Source of the DNA: Polaromonas sp. AER18D-145
GTDB lineage: Bacteria; Pseudomonadota; Gammaproteobacteria; Burkholderiales; Burkholderiaceae_C
Reading direction: 5' to 3'
NCBI RefSeq assembly: GCF_002379095.1
Contig: NZ_NBZV01000029.1
Coordinates: 1-60,134, forward strand
Length of the DNA: 60,134 nt
Part shown: positions 8,120 through 18,361 of the stretch, piece after piece
Position numbering within the stretch: the first letter of the stretch is position 1
Layout of the letters: each line of letters opens with the position of its first letter
The notes under the pieces: generated by a model
The model's input: the letters and a program-made list of their open reading frames with translations, nothing else
Database searches by the model: none
Told to the model about the DNA's origin: nothing
Translations under genes and position numbers: made by a program

Positions 8120-8368
8120 TTATTGAGGGATCGATTTAGCCCAGGCCTCGGGCGTGAAGGTTTGCAGCGACAGCGCGTGGATTTCCGCGCGCATGCGATC
8201 GCCCAGCGCCTGGTAGACCTGCTGGTGCTGCTGCACCCGGGTTTTTCCGGCAAACAGCGGGCTCACGACCACCGCCTCGAAGTGCTGGCCGTCATCGCCC
8301 CGCACCTCCGCGTGGTCGCAGGCCAGGCCGTTGACGATGTAGTTTTTCAGTTCATGGGCAGTCAACAT
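8120..8368 (-). CDS. bolA: BolA-family protein (IbaG/BolA-like)
   Basis: An 82-residue protein of the BolA fold. HFEAVVVSPLFAGKTRVQQH carries the conserved lysine and histidine region, and IHALSLQTFTPEAW is the typical C-terminal signature. BolA proteins form a [2Fe-2S]-bridged complex with CGFS glutaredoxins and influence cluster delivery to [4Fe-4S] enzymes, including lipoate synthesis in several organisms. Its immediate neighbour is grxD. Whether it is an orthologue of BolA or IbaG cannot be settled by eye. Confidence 0.9.
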   Translation of the reverse strand: MLTAHELKNYIVNGLACDHAEVRGDDGQHFEAVVVSPLFAGKTRVQQHQQVYQALGDRMRAEIHALSLQTFTPEAWAKSIPQ

Positions 8369-8404
8369 GGGATCCTTTATGGGGGTCGGCAGTCATCAAT
8401 AACA

Positions 8405-8854
8405 TCACGCTTCGGTGCTGGCCGTGCCTTGCGAATGGAAGGCAGCCTGCAGCGTGTGCCACGGCAAGATCGCGCACTTGACGCGCGTGGGCAGGTCGCG
8501 CACGCCGGCAAACACCGCCAGCCGCCCAATCTGGTTGGGCTGGCTCAGGTCGAGCTTGCCGGTGGCCATGGCCAGGAACTCCTGGGTCAGCGCCTGGGCC
8601 TGTTCGCGCGTCTTGCCCTTCACGGCGGACGTCATCATCGAGGCCGAGGCCTTGCAGATGGCGCAGGACTCGCCGTGGAAGGCGATCTGGTCGATGGTTT
8701 CACCCTGCAACTGCAGCGCCACGCTGAGGTGGTCGCCGCACAGCGGGTTGTGGCCCTCGGCGTGGTGGCTCGGGTGTTCCAGCGTGCCGTAGTTGCGCGG
8801 CTTCTTGTTGTGGTCCAGGATGACTTCCTGGTAGAGCGCCTTGCAGCCGGCCAT
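8405..8854 (-). CDS. sufU: SufU-type sulfur-transfer/scaffold protein
   Basis: A 149-residue IscU-like protein with conserved cysteines in NPLCGDH, GESCAICKAS and RVKCAILPW. The long spacing before the last Cys is typical of SufU rather than IscU. SufU is a zinc-dependent sulfur acceptor for SufS, best known from Gram-positive bacteria; proteobacterial suf operons more often use SufE, which is absent here. The ATG at 8854 shares its A with the sufS TGA, giving TGATG coupling. A GTG one codon upstream is also possible. Confidence 0.92.
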   Translation of the reverse strand: MAGCKALYQEVILDHNKKPRNYGTLEHPSHHAEGHNPLCGDHLSVALQLQGETIDQIAFHGESCAICKASASMMTSAVKGKTREQAQALTQEFLAMATGKLDLSQPNQIGRLAVFAGVRDLPTRVKCAILPWHTLQAAFHSQGTASTEA

Positions 8855-10116
8855 CACGCAAACACTTGTCGAACGCTGCGGATGCCGGCCACCAGCGCAT
8901 CGACTTCCGCCATGCTGTTGTAGAACGCAAACGAGGCGCGCGTGGTGGCGGGCACCTTGAAGCGCGTCATCACCGGCTGCGCGCAGTGGTGGCCGGTGCG
9001 CACCGCGATGCCGTCCTGGTTCAGCAGCGTGCCCACATCGTGCGGGTGGATGCCGTCCAGCGTGAAGGACAGCACCGCCGCCTTGTCCTGTGCGGTACCG
9101 ATGAGGCGCAGGCCGGGCAGGTCGTTCAGCAGGCCAGTGGCGTACTGCAGCAGCGCATGCTCATGCCGGGCGATGGCGTCCATGCCAAGGGCAGACAGGT
9201 AATCGACCGCCGCGCCCAGCCCGATGGCGGCGGCAATCGGCGGCGTGCCGGCCTCGAACTTGTAGGGAATCGTGTTGTAGACGGTTTTCTCGAACGACAC
9301 CGACAAAATCATGTCGCCGCCGCCCTTGAAGGGCTGCATTTTTTCCAGCAGCGCGGCCTTACCGTAAAGTACGCCAATGCCGGTCGGCCCGCACAGCTTG
9401 TGGCCCGAAAAGGCATAGAAGTCGCAGTCCAGGTCCTGCACGTCTACGGCAAGGTGCGGCGCGGCCTGCGCACCATCGACCAGCACCGGCACGCCGCGCT
9501 CGTGCGCCAGCGCAATCATCTGCCTGACCGGGTTGATGCTGCCCAGCGCGTTGGAGACATGGCTCACGCCGACCAGCTTGGTGCGCGCGTTGAACAGCGG
9601 CTCGAACTGGTCCAGGCATAGCTCGCCGGCGTCGCTGATCGGCAGCACGCGGATGATGGCGCCGGTCTCCTCGGCCAGCATCTGCCACGGCACGATGTTG
9701 GAGTGGTGCTCCAGCGTGGTCAGGATGATCTCGTCACCGGCTTTGATGAACTTGCGGCCGTAACCGTGCATGACCAGGTTGATGGCCTCGGTGGTGCCGC
9801 TGGTGAAGATCACTTCGCGCGCGTCGGGCGCGTTGATGAAGCGCTGCAGCTTGACGCGCGCTTCCTCGTAGGCGGCGGTCGCCCGTTCAGACAGCGTGTG
9901 TACCGCGCGGTGGATGTTGGCGTGCTCCGTGCTCTGGTAGCGCACCAGCCGGTCGATGACGGGCTGCGGCATCTGGCTTGACGCGGCGTTGTCGAGGTAG
10001 ACCAGCGGCTTACCTTCGACCTCGATATGCAGGATGGGAAAGTCGGCGCGCACGCGCTCGACATCGAAGGCGGGCGCGACTGCAGCGGGGATCACCGCGT
10101 TCAGGCAGGCGTTCAT
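8854..10116 (-). CDS. sufS: Cysteine desulfurase SufS
   Basis: A 420-residue PLP enzyme (class V aminotransferase fold) that releases sulfur from cysteine as an enzyme persulfide. The PLP-binding lysine lies in FSGHKLCGPTG and the catalytic cysteine in RTGHHCAQP, the group II (SufS) form. Other family landmarks are YLDNAASSQMPQ near the N-terminus and FTSGTTEAINLV. The start overlaps the sufD stop as ATGA and the stop overlaps sufU, so the trio is translationally coupled. The partner sulfur acceptor is the adjacent SufU. Confidence 0.95.
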   Translation of the reverse strand: MNACLNAVIPAAVAPAFDVERVRADFPILHIEVEGKPLVYLDNAASSQMPQPVIDRLVRYQSTEHANIHRAVHTLSERATAAYEEARVKLQRFINAPDAREVIFTSGTTEAINLVMHGYGRKFIKAGDEIILTTLEHHSNIVPWQMLAEETGAIIRVLPISDAGELCLDQFEPLFNARTKLVGVSHVSNALGSINPVRQMIALAHERGVPVLVDGAQAAPHLAVDVQDLDCDFYAFSGHKLCGPTGIGVLYGKAALLEKMQPFKGGGDMILSVSFEKTVYNTIPYKFEAGTPPIAAAIGLGAAVDYLSALGMDAIARHEHALLQYATGLLNDLPGLRLIGTAQDKAAVLSFTLDGIHPHDVGTLLNQDGIAVRTGHHCAQPVMTRFKVPATTRASFAFYNSMAEVDALVAGIRSVRQVFA

Positions 10117-11434
10117 GGCGGGTTGCCGGTTTGCGCCAGCATGCGCTGCTGCAGCTGGTGCTTGAGCGAGGGCACGGGAATGCGCTCGATGATCTCGGCG
10201 CCGAACGCGTAGGTCAGCAGCTGGCGCGCGGCGCTCTCAGACAGGCCGCGGCTCTGCAGGTAGAACACTTCTTCGGCATCGAGCTGGCCAATGGTGGCGC
10301 CATGCGTGCATTTCACGTCATCGGCAAAAATCTCCAGCTGCGGCTGGGTATCCACTTGCGCCCGACTGCTCAGCAGCAGGTTGCGGCTGGACTGCGCGGA
10401 GTCGGTGCGCTGCGCGCCGGGGCGCACGATCACCTTGCCGTTGAAGACCGCATGCGCGCTGCCGTCGGCAATGCACTTGTGCAGCTGGCGGCTGGTGCCG
10501 TGCGGCTGGGCGTGGTCGATGCAGCTGTGGGTGTCGGCCAGCTGGCTGCCAGCCAGCAGCGCGAGTCCGTCGACCGCGCACTCGGCGCCCTCGCCCAGCA
10601 CCACGCTCAGGTGGTAGCGCGACAGCTGCGCGCCCATCGCCACGCTGACCGACTGGTAGTTCGCCGAGCGCCCGACCGACACCGCGCAGTTGGCAATGTG
10701 AAACGCCTGCCGGCCGTCGCGCTGAACGCGCACATGCGTGAGCTGCGCGTGGTCGGCCAGCACGATTTCCGTCACCGGATTTACCAAATAGGCCAGGTAG
10801 GCCGCATCCTGCAGCGCCACATAGTCTTCAATCAGCGTCACGCGGCTGCCCGCTTCAGCCAGCACCAGGCAGCGCGGATGGCTCAGCGCGCCCGCCTGCG
10901 TCGCCACGAACAGCAGATGCACCGGCGCGGCCAGCGCCACATCACGCGGCACCATCACGACCGCCGCATCCTGCAAAAAAGCCGTGTTGAGCGCTGCGAA
11001 CACGTTGTCGCCCAGCATCTGCCGGGCGCCCAGTTGCGCCTGGAGCGCGGCGGCGTGCGTGGCCATGGCGGTCGGCAGATCGGTCACGATCACGCTGCCC
11101 TCGGTGGCCGGGCTGGACAGCTGCTGCGCGTAAACGCCATCGACAAACACCAGCCGGCAGGCGGCGTCGTCAAGCCTAAACGGCGCGATGTCTTGGGGCT
11201 GCAGCCGGCCGGCCGCGAGCACCGGCTGGAAGGTCAGCCGGTGCAGCGGCGCCAGATCGGTGAAGCGCCAGGCCTCGTCGCGCAGCGTGGGCATGGCGAG
11301 CGCGCCCAGCGCCGTCTGCGCCTGTTCGCGCAGCGCGTTGACGTGTACCCACGGGCTGGGCGCCAGCAGCGACTGGCCGGCCAGCAGCGTGCCCAGGTGG
11401 TCCACCGTGGGCGGGCGAAGGGCGGTGGCGCTGC

Positions 11435-11438
<4 letters not shown>
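10113..11438 (-). CDS. sufD: Fe-S assembly protein SufD
   Basis: A 441-residue member of the SufBD beta-helix family, partner of SufB and SufC in the SufBC2D scaffold. The conserved C-terminal core includes [18 protein letters not shown], with its Cys-Thr-His motif, then YLQSRGLSE and [15 protein letters not shown]. The N-terminal ~150 residues are poorly conserved, as is usual. It overlaps sufC and sufS by 4 bp each (ATGA). Confidence 0.93.
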
Positions 11439-13677
<2,239 letters not shown>

Positions 13678-13749
13678 GGTGATCCTTCTGGCTGGTGATA
13701 TGGCTTGAAGAAAGCGCGGCCGGTGAGGCCTTGACGTCGCTTGCGTCGA

Positions 13750-14109
13750 TTACGTCGCTTGCGTTGGGGCGGGACCGGCTTTTTTCTTGACGTTGAAACT
13801 TTCGCCGCAGCCGCATTCGTTTTCAACATTGGGGTTGTCGAACTTGAAGGTCTGCTTCAGGCCTTCGGTGACGAAATCGATGCGCGAACCGTCGAGGAAT
13901 TCAAGGCTGGCCGCGTCGACCACGATGCGCGCGCCATGCGACTCGAAGCTGTGGTCGCCCGGGCCGAGCTCGTCGATCAGCTCAAAGGTGTGCGCCAGGC
14001 CGGTGCAGCCGACTTTTTTGACGCCGATACGCAGGGCAATGCCCTTGCCGCGTTTTTCAAGCCGGCGCTGGATCTGCAGGGCTGCGTTCTCGGTCAATGT
14101 CATGGTCAT
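13750..14109 (-). CDS. sufA: A-type Fe-S carrier, SufA/IscA/ErpA family
   Basis: A 119-residue A-type carrier. The three ligating cysteines are in KKVGCTGLAH and ENECGCGESF (CGCG), and the LTENAALQIQRRL opening is typical. These proteins accept clusters from SufBCD and pass them to [4Fe-4S] targets. The first ATG at 14109 has AGGAG eight bases upstream, whereas the second at 14103 would be too far from it. First gene of the suf operon, with a ~100-nt leader to the putative start site near 14210. Subfamily assignment among SufA, IscA and ErpA is by operon context. Confidence 0.92.
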   Translation of the reverse strand: MTMTLTENAALQIQRRLEKRGKGIALRIGVKKVGCTGLAHTFELIDELGPGDHSFESHGARIVVDAASLEFLDGSRIDFVTEGLKQTFKFDNPNVENECGCGESFNVKKKAGPAPTQAT

Positions 14110-14196
14110 GGCTCAAACTCCTGGGTTGCTACCGGGCCGCCGTCTGCGACCGCCTGGTTATTCTTTCGGGGAGAGATATCCCTGATGAAAGAGCGG

Positions 14197-14221
14197 ATAC
14201 CCAACTAATTTAGTCAACTAT
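14197..14221 (-). promoter_or_regulatory. IscR type-1-like operator, site 1 (overlaps suf -10)
   Basis: The 25-base site reads ATA-CCC-AACTAATTTAGTC-AAC-TAT. Against the IscR type-1 consensus ATASYYGACTRWWWYAGTCRRSTAT as I recall it, 24 of 25 positions fit (A in place of the first G). It covers the -10 hexamer and the expected transcription start, so an Rrf2/IscR-family repressor bound here should block transcription. The regulator gene is not in the window. Confidence 0.75.
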
Positions 14222-14245
14222 AAATATTCCGACAAATTTAGTCAA
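14217..14245 (-). promoter_or_regulatory. Sigma70-type promoter of the suf operon
   Basis: On the minus strand, TTGACT (14245-14240) and TATAGT (14222-14217) are separated by exactly 17 bases, a near-consensus sigma70 promoter. The surrounding A+T richness contrasts with the GC-rich coding regions. Both boxes are covered by IscR-like sites. Confidence 0.75.
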
Positions 14246-14249
14246 CCAT
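14225..14249 (-). promoter_or_regulatory. IscR type-1-like operator, site 2 (overlaps suf -35)
   Basis: A second, weaker 25-base match with core CCGACAAATTTAGTCAAC; the outer ATA and fourth position deviate. It spans the -35 box. It follows site 1 on a 28-base repeat spacing, which would put two bound dimers on nearly the same face of the helix. Confidence 0.65.
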
Positions 14250-14454
14250 AGACTTTTTTGCCATGAAGGAGGAGGGGGGACTTGGCCCGACAGTGCGCGG
14301 CATGGCGCGCTGGAGTAGAGGCCGGTGACCGCCCTGATCGCAGTCGCCACACAGGACGAGCACGCCCGAGCCACGGCCCAACCCGGTTGGGGCCGTCGTG
14401 TCGGAGCTCAGGGTCGACTCGCTTCAGGTTGCCGGACCCCGGTTTGCGCGATCG

Positions 14455-14677
14455 GCGGCGGGCAGATGCTGGCGGAGTTTTTGCCAGCTACCTGACCTGC
14501 ATAGGGATGCTGGGGCGCTTGCCTGCGAGCCTGATTCCAGTTTTCTTATTTTTTGACGCCGCTGTTGGCGCCGTTGTTTGGCCGGCTGTCGCTGCAGGAA
14601 GCGGCCGCGCCCAGACTGCTGGCGGCGCTGGTGCGGGGGCGCGGGGCATCGTGCTGGTCAACCGCAAGCCGGCCTGA
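14455..14677 (+). pseudogene. Degenerate EamA-transporter 3' remnant
   Basis: Base-level similarity to the end of the intact eamA at 2295-3191. TTTGCCAGCTACCTG and ATGCTGGGGCG are shared. CTGCTGGCGGCGCTGGTGC (14616-14634) equals 3126-3144, and the 20-mer GTGCTGGTCAACCGCAAGCC (14651-14670) equals 3162-3181. Internal indels break the reading frame. Same orientation as the intact gene, on the opposite side of the suf operon. The adjacent 14250-14454 shows no gene or recognisable domain. Confidence 0.75.
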
Positions 14678-14701
14678 GCCGGCCGGCGTTCGCAGGGAGC
14701 T

Positions 14702-16726
14702 TCAGGCAGCGCTGGCACGGCGCTGCGCAAACGCGACGTACCAGTCCAGGCAGCCGGGGTTGGCCATCGCATCGCGATTGACCACTTTCTCGAGCGGCTG
14801 ACCCAGCAGCAGCTTCTTGATCGGCAACTCCTGCTTCTTGCCCGACAGGGTGCGCGGGATCTCCGGCACCTGGAAAATCTCGTTGGGCACAAAACGCGGG
14901 GACAGCGCCGTCTTGATGGCGTTGTTGAGCCTGGCCTTCATCGCATCGTCCAGGGCCACGCCTTCGCGCAGGGCCACAAACAGCGGCATGTAGCTTTCGC
15001 GCCCCAGGTACTCCAGGTCCACCACCATGGAGTCGATCACTTCCGGCAGGGCCTCGACCGCGCTGTAAAGCTCGCTGGTGCCCATGCGCAGGCCGTGGCG
15101 GTTGATGGTGGCGTCGGAGCGGCCGTAGATGATGCAGCTGCCCGAGGGCGTGATGTTGAGCCAGTCGCCGTGGCGCCAGACGTTGGGGTACATGTCGAAA
15201 TAGCTCGACAGGTAGCGCTTGTTGCCCTCGTCGCCCCAGAAGTACAGCGGCATGGACGGAATCGGCTGGCTGCAGACCAGCTCGCCGACCTCGCCGATCA
15301 CCGGCTGGCCCTGCTCGTTCCAGGCCTCGACGGCGCAGCCGAGCAGGCGGCACTGCATCTCGCCCGGCACCTGCGGCAGTTCGCGGTTGCCGCCAATGAA
15401 GGCGCCCGCGAAGTCCGTGCCGCCGGAAATATTGCACCACCAGATGTCCTGTTGCGCTCCGGTTTTGGCAATGCGCCTGAACTGCTCCGTGCCCCAGGTC
15501 TGCGCCTCGGGCGACAGCGGTGAGCCCGTGGTGCCCAAGGCGCGGACGGACGACAGGTCACCGCAGGTCGACAGGTCCACGCCGGCCTTCAGGCAGTTGG
15601 CAAAAAATGCCGCACCGGCCCCGAAAAACGTCACGCCCATGTTGGCACCGAAGCGCCACAAGGTGGTCCAGTCCGGCTTGTCCTTGCTACCACCGGGGTT
15701 GCCGTCGTAAATACAGCAAGTCGTGCCGTTGAGCAGGCCGCTGACCTGCGCGTTCCACATGACCCAGCCGGTGGAGCTGTACCAGTGGTAACGCTCGCCG
15801 AAGGAGTTGGCCTCGTAGCTGCAGCCGATGTCGTTGTGCAGGGTCTTGAGCGCCAGCGCCACCAGCACGGTGCCGCCATGGCCGTGCACGATGGGTTTGG
15901 GCAGGCCGGTGGTGCCACTGGAATAAACGATCCACAGCGGATGGTCGAACGGCAGCCACATCGGCTCAAAGGCCGCGGTGTCAGCATCGCGTCTAGCTGT
16001 AGCCCTTTCAAACCTTGCGCTGTCCGCTATTGAATTGCCGGCATCCAGGTTGTAATGGACGATCACGTGCTGCAGCGAAGGCAGGGCCGCGCGGATCTCC
16101 GCCACCACCGCCGTTCGGTCGATGTCGCGCCCGCCGTAGGTCACGCCGTCGCAGGCGATCAGCACCTTGGGTTCGATCTGCCGGAAGCGGTCCAGCACGG
16201 CATTCGTGCCCATGTCGGGCGCGCAGATGCTCCACACGCCGCCTATGCTGACCACCGCGAGGAAGGCCACCATGGCCTCGGGAATGTTGGGCAGGTAGGC
16301 CGCCACCCGGTCGCCCGGCAACACGCCCTGGGCTTTCAGGTGCAGCGCAAGCGACGCCACCTGGCGGCGCAGCTCGGGCCAGCTCAGTTCGCGCGCCGGG
16401 GCACTGTCCAGGCTTTTTTCGTTGTGGCTGAGCAGTGCGGGAAAGCCCGCCGCATGGGCGCTGTCGACATGCCGGAACACCTGTTGCGCGTAGTTGAATT
16501 GCGCCCCTGGAAACCAGCGCGCACCGGGCATTTTTGCCTCGACCAGCACGTCCGCAGGGGGCGTGGGCGACTGCAGTTCGAAATAGTCCCAGATGCTTTG
16601 CCAGAAGGCGTCCAGGTCCGTCACCGACCAGCGCCACAACGCGTCGTAATTGTCAAATGACAGCTGGCGCGTGTCGCGCAGCCAGTTCTGGTACAGGCGG
16701 ATTTGGGGGATGTAGGGGGCGCTCAT
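14702..16726 (-). CDS. Acetoacetate--CoA ligase (acetoacetyl-CoA synthetase)
   Basis: A 674-residue ANL-superfamily enzyme that activates acetoacetate with ATP and CoA, linking ketone-body or polyhydroxybutyrate breakdown to acetyl-CoA. Features: the N-terminal acetyl-CoA-synthetase-type cap (FQxxWDYFEL), GVWSICAPDMG, the AMP-binding P-loop YSSGTTGLPKPIVHG, GSCIIYGRSDATINRHGLRMG, and the catalytic lysine in PRTLSGKKQELP. The start MSAPYIPQIR at 16726 is preferred to a longer frame, and length fits the family. Residues ~229-247, between two conserved blocks, are encoded by a copy of the interspersed ~55-bp repeat. Confidence 0.9.
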   Translation of the reverse strand: MSAPYIPQIRLYQNWLRDTRQLSFDNYDALWRWSVTDLDAFWQSIWDYFELQSPTPPADVLVEAKMPGARWFPGAQFNYAQQVFRHVDSAHAAGFPALLSHNEKSLDSAPARELSWPELRRQVASLALHLKAQGVLPGDRVAAYLPNIPEAMVAFLAVVSIGGVWSICAPDMGTNAVLDRFRQIEPKVLIACDGVTYGGRDIDRTAVVAEIRAALPSLQHVIVHYNLDAGNSIADSARFERATARRDADTAAFEPMWLPFDHPLWIVYSSGTTGLPKPIVHGHGGTVLVALALKTLHNDIGCSYEANSFGERYHWYSSTGWVMWNAQVSGLLNGTTCCIYDGNPGGSKDKPDWTTLWRFGANMGVTFFGAGAAFFANCLKAGVDLSTCGDLSSVRALGTTGSPLSPEAQTWGTEQFRRIAKTGAQQDIWWCNISGGTDFAGAFIGGNRELPQVPGEMQCRLLGCAVEAWNEQGQPVIGEVGELVCSQPIPSMPLYFWGDEGNKRYLSSYFDMYPNVWRHGDWLNITPSGSCIIYGRSDATINRHGLRMGTSELYSAVEALPEVIDSMVVDLEYLGRESYMPLFVALREGVALDDAMKARLNNAIKTALSPRFVPNEIFQVPEIPRTLSGKKQELPIKKLLLGQPLEKVVNRDAMANPGCLDWYVAFAQRRASAA
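15983..16041 (-). repeat. Interspersed ~55-bp repeat, copy 3, in frame inside acetoacetate-CoA ligase
   Basis: On the minus strand it reads GCAATTCAATAGCGGACAGC, then GCAAGGTTTGAAAGGGCTAC and AGCTAGACGCG. This follows the family order: ATAGC core, GCGCAAG, then AAGGGCTACAGC. It is translated as NSIADSARFERATARRDADT without disturbing the frame. Confidence 0.7.
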
Positions 16727-16798
16727 GAGGCGAAAGCTTAGCAGGCCCTCCCTCGCGCACGCATCCACCTTTGCGACAGGCACGGGGCTCCCGCCACT

Positions 16799-16830
16799 GC
16801 AAAAACAAAAGGCCGCCCGCAGGCAGCCTT
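16799..16830 (-). terminator. Rho-independent terminator after the EF-hand gene
   Basis: On the minus strand AAGGCTGCC-TGCG-GGCGGCCTT forms a 9-bp stem (one mismatch) followed by TTGTTTTTG. It ends transcription of the gene at 16907-17368 just before the ligase gene. Confidence 0.7.
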
Positions 16831-16906
16831 GGGGCGGGTCAGGACCCGCTGCATGGCAGCACCGGGCGTGGGTGACGCCCGATGCAACCGGCGCAGTGCA
16901 CGTCCC

Positions 16907-17368
16907 TTATTTGGGCGTGCCCATCATCATTTCAACGTCGGTCATGGGCACCATGCCGTTTTTGCTCGGCTTCATGCTTTTCCACATGGCAGTTTGATAA
17001 CGATTCCACTCCCTGGAGGAAATCATGCCGTCGCCGTTGGCGTCCATGCTGTTCATGGCGGTGTTGTTCAATTTGGCGTCAACCTTCATCTCGGCCTTGG
17101 CGGCAGGCGTGCCACCGGAAGCGGAGGGGTTGATCTGTGCGCTGGCAGCAGCGCCGCCGGAACCGGCCACCGGGTTGGGCGCGGACAGGGTGGAGCCATT
17201 GGCCTTCTTGGTGTCGACCTTCAGCTCGGCCTTGGCCGCAGGGGTGCCGCCGGAAGTGGCGGGGTTGGCTTGTGCAGAAGGCGTTGCAACCACGCCGGCA
17301 GGTGCCTGGGCGAAGGCAGCGGTACAAGCCAGGGCGGCCAGGGTCAGTACAAGGGATTGCTTTTTCAT
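16907..17368 (-). CDS. Exported EF-hand-containing protein with an internal repeat
   Basis: A 153-residue protein with a clear signal peptide (MKKQSLVLTLAALACTAAFA, cleavage near AFA-QA). Two imperfect copies of a ~40-residue unit follow, around SGGTPAAKAELKVDTKKANG (residues ~39-58) and SGGTPAAKAEMKVDAKLNN (residues ~83-101). A single EF-hand loop DANGDGMISSREW is near residue 110. EF-hands bind Ca2+; a periplasmic calcium-responsive or structural role is inference. Start is supported by the signal peptide. It has its own terminator and is upstream of, and divergent from, the TetR gene. Confidence 0.75.
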   Translation of the reverse strand: MKKQSLVLTLAALACTAAFAQAPAGVVATPSAQANPATSGGTPAAKAELKVDTKKANGSTLSAPNPVAGSGGAAASAQINPSASGGTPAAKAEMKVDAKLNNTAMNSMDANGDGMISSREWNRYQTAMWKSMKPSKNGMVPMTDVEMMMGTPK

Positions 17369-17517
17369 GGGGTCTCCAAAAATGTGAGAGCGATGTGCTC
17401 AAGGTCATCTTTGTCCGGCCGCCCCGACCCGGCTGTAGGATGAACACCGCGCCGACCGTCAGGGTCTGTCGGCTCCTCGGCGTCGCTTCTCGGCCCAAAA
17501 AAGGTACCGACACATAA

Positions 17518-17535
17518 ATCGCACAGTCGTGCTAA
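17518..17535. promoter_or_regulatory. Putative TetR-family operator O1, upstream of the tetR gene
   Basis: ATCGCACAGTCGTGCTAA matches 14 of 18 bases of the perfect palindrome at 18188-18205. It ends 11 bp before the regulator's ATG, which suggests autoregulation. Confidence 0.65.
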
Positions 17536-17545
17536 TATTTGCACC

Positions 17546-18148
17546 ATGGATGCCAGAACCCAGAAAAGCGAGATGACCCGCGCCGCCATTGTCGGTGCGG
17601 CGCTGGACCTTGCCTCCGCCGAGGGACTGGAGGCCATCACGCTTCAGGCCGTGGCCGACCGCCTTGGTCTGTCCAAGAGCGGGGTGTTTTCACGCATCGG
17701 TTCGCGCGAGGCCCTGCAGAAAGCCGTGATTGACGAGTTCGGCAGGCGTTTTCTGGCCGACGTGTTTGTACCCGCCGTGCAGCAACCCAAAGGCCTGCCG
17801 CGGCTGGACGCGATTGTGCAGCGCTGGATTGTGCGCACGCGCGACGTAGAGGCGCATACCGGCTGCGTGTACAGCGCCGGCGCCTTTGAGTTGGACGACC
17901 GCGAAGGCCCTCTGCGCGACCACCTGCACGGCGAGATCACGCGCTGGCGCGCCGCCCTGCGCCGCACCATCGTGCAGGCCGTCGAGCGGGGCGACCTCCG
18001 CTCCGATACCGACCCCGAACAGCTCGTGGCCGAAATCTACGCCCTGATGCTGGGCCTGATTCACGACACACGCTTCCTGCGCGACCCCCGCGCCGCCGAA
18101 CGTGCGCAGGTCAGCTGGCAGCGCCTGGTCAAAAGCTACCAACCATGA
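17546..18148 (+). CDS. TetR/AcrR-family transcriptional regulator
   Basis: A 200-residue repressor-type protein. Residues ~9-60 form the TetR helix-turn-helix (RAAIVGAALDLASAEGLEAI, then AVADRLGLSKSGVFSRIGSR). The ligand domain contains HTGCVYSAGAFELDDREGPL, as in a TetR_C subgroup often found beside hydrolases. It is flanked by two related palindromes (17518-17535 and 18188-18205), the second just ahead of the next transcription unit, so it probably represses itself and the downstream small-protein/hydrolase genes. The inducer is unknown. Confidence 0.88.
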   Translation: MDARTQKSEMTRAAIVGAALDLASAEGLEAITLQAVADRLGLSKSGVFSRIGSREALQKAVIDEFGRRFLADVFVPAVQQPKGLPRLDAIVQRWIVRTRDVEAHTGCVYSAGAFELDDREGPLRDHLHGEITRWRAALRRTIVQAVERGDLRSDTDPEQLVAEIYALMLGLIHDTRFLRDPRAAERAQVSWQRLVKSYQP

Positions 18149-18187
18149 GTTTTGTCAGCCCCACCAGGGCTTTTTGTCGGTCCATAT

Positions 18188-18205
18188 TTCGCACGATCGT
18201 GCGAA
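18188..18205. promoter_or_regulatory. Putative TetR-family operator O2 (perfect palindrome)
   Basis: TTCGCACGATCGTGCGAA is an 18-base perfect inverted repeat, 14 bp ahead of the small ORF at 18220 and 40 bp after the tetR stop. Together with O1 it defines a likely binding consensus TCGCAC-N4-GTGC. Confidence 0.75.
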
Positions 18206-18219
18206 GAAAGGGAAATGCC

Positions 18220-18333
18220 ATGTTGTTCCTCCTGCTCGCCATTGCCGTGGTTGCAGCGGCCCGCGCCGCGCAATCCGCCCTCGCATCGCTGCGCTCCCTG
18301 CCGCGCAGCAATGAAGACTGGATCTGGTACTGA
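18220..18333 (+). CDS. Small membrane protein (37 residues)
   Basis: A short frame with AAGGGA placed 5-10 bases upstream of the ATG. It starts MLFLLLAIAVVAAARAAQSA, one N-terminal hydrophobic helix, then a basic linker and the acidic/aromatic end PRSNEDWIWY. It lies between operator O2 and the alpha/beta hydrolase (28 bp gap), so it is probably the first gene of that operon. Function unknown. The defined end and good ribosome-binding site make a real gene more likely than chance. Confidence 0.6.
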   Translation: MLFLLLAIAVVAAARAAQSALASLRSLPRSNEDWIWY

Positions 18334-18361
18334 TCCGCAAAAATGCACCAAGGAGCCTCTC

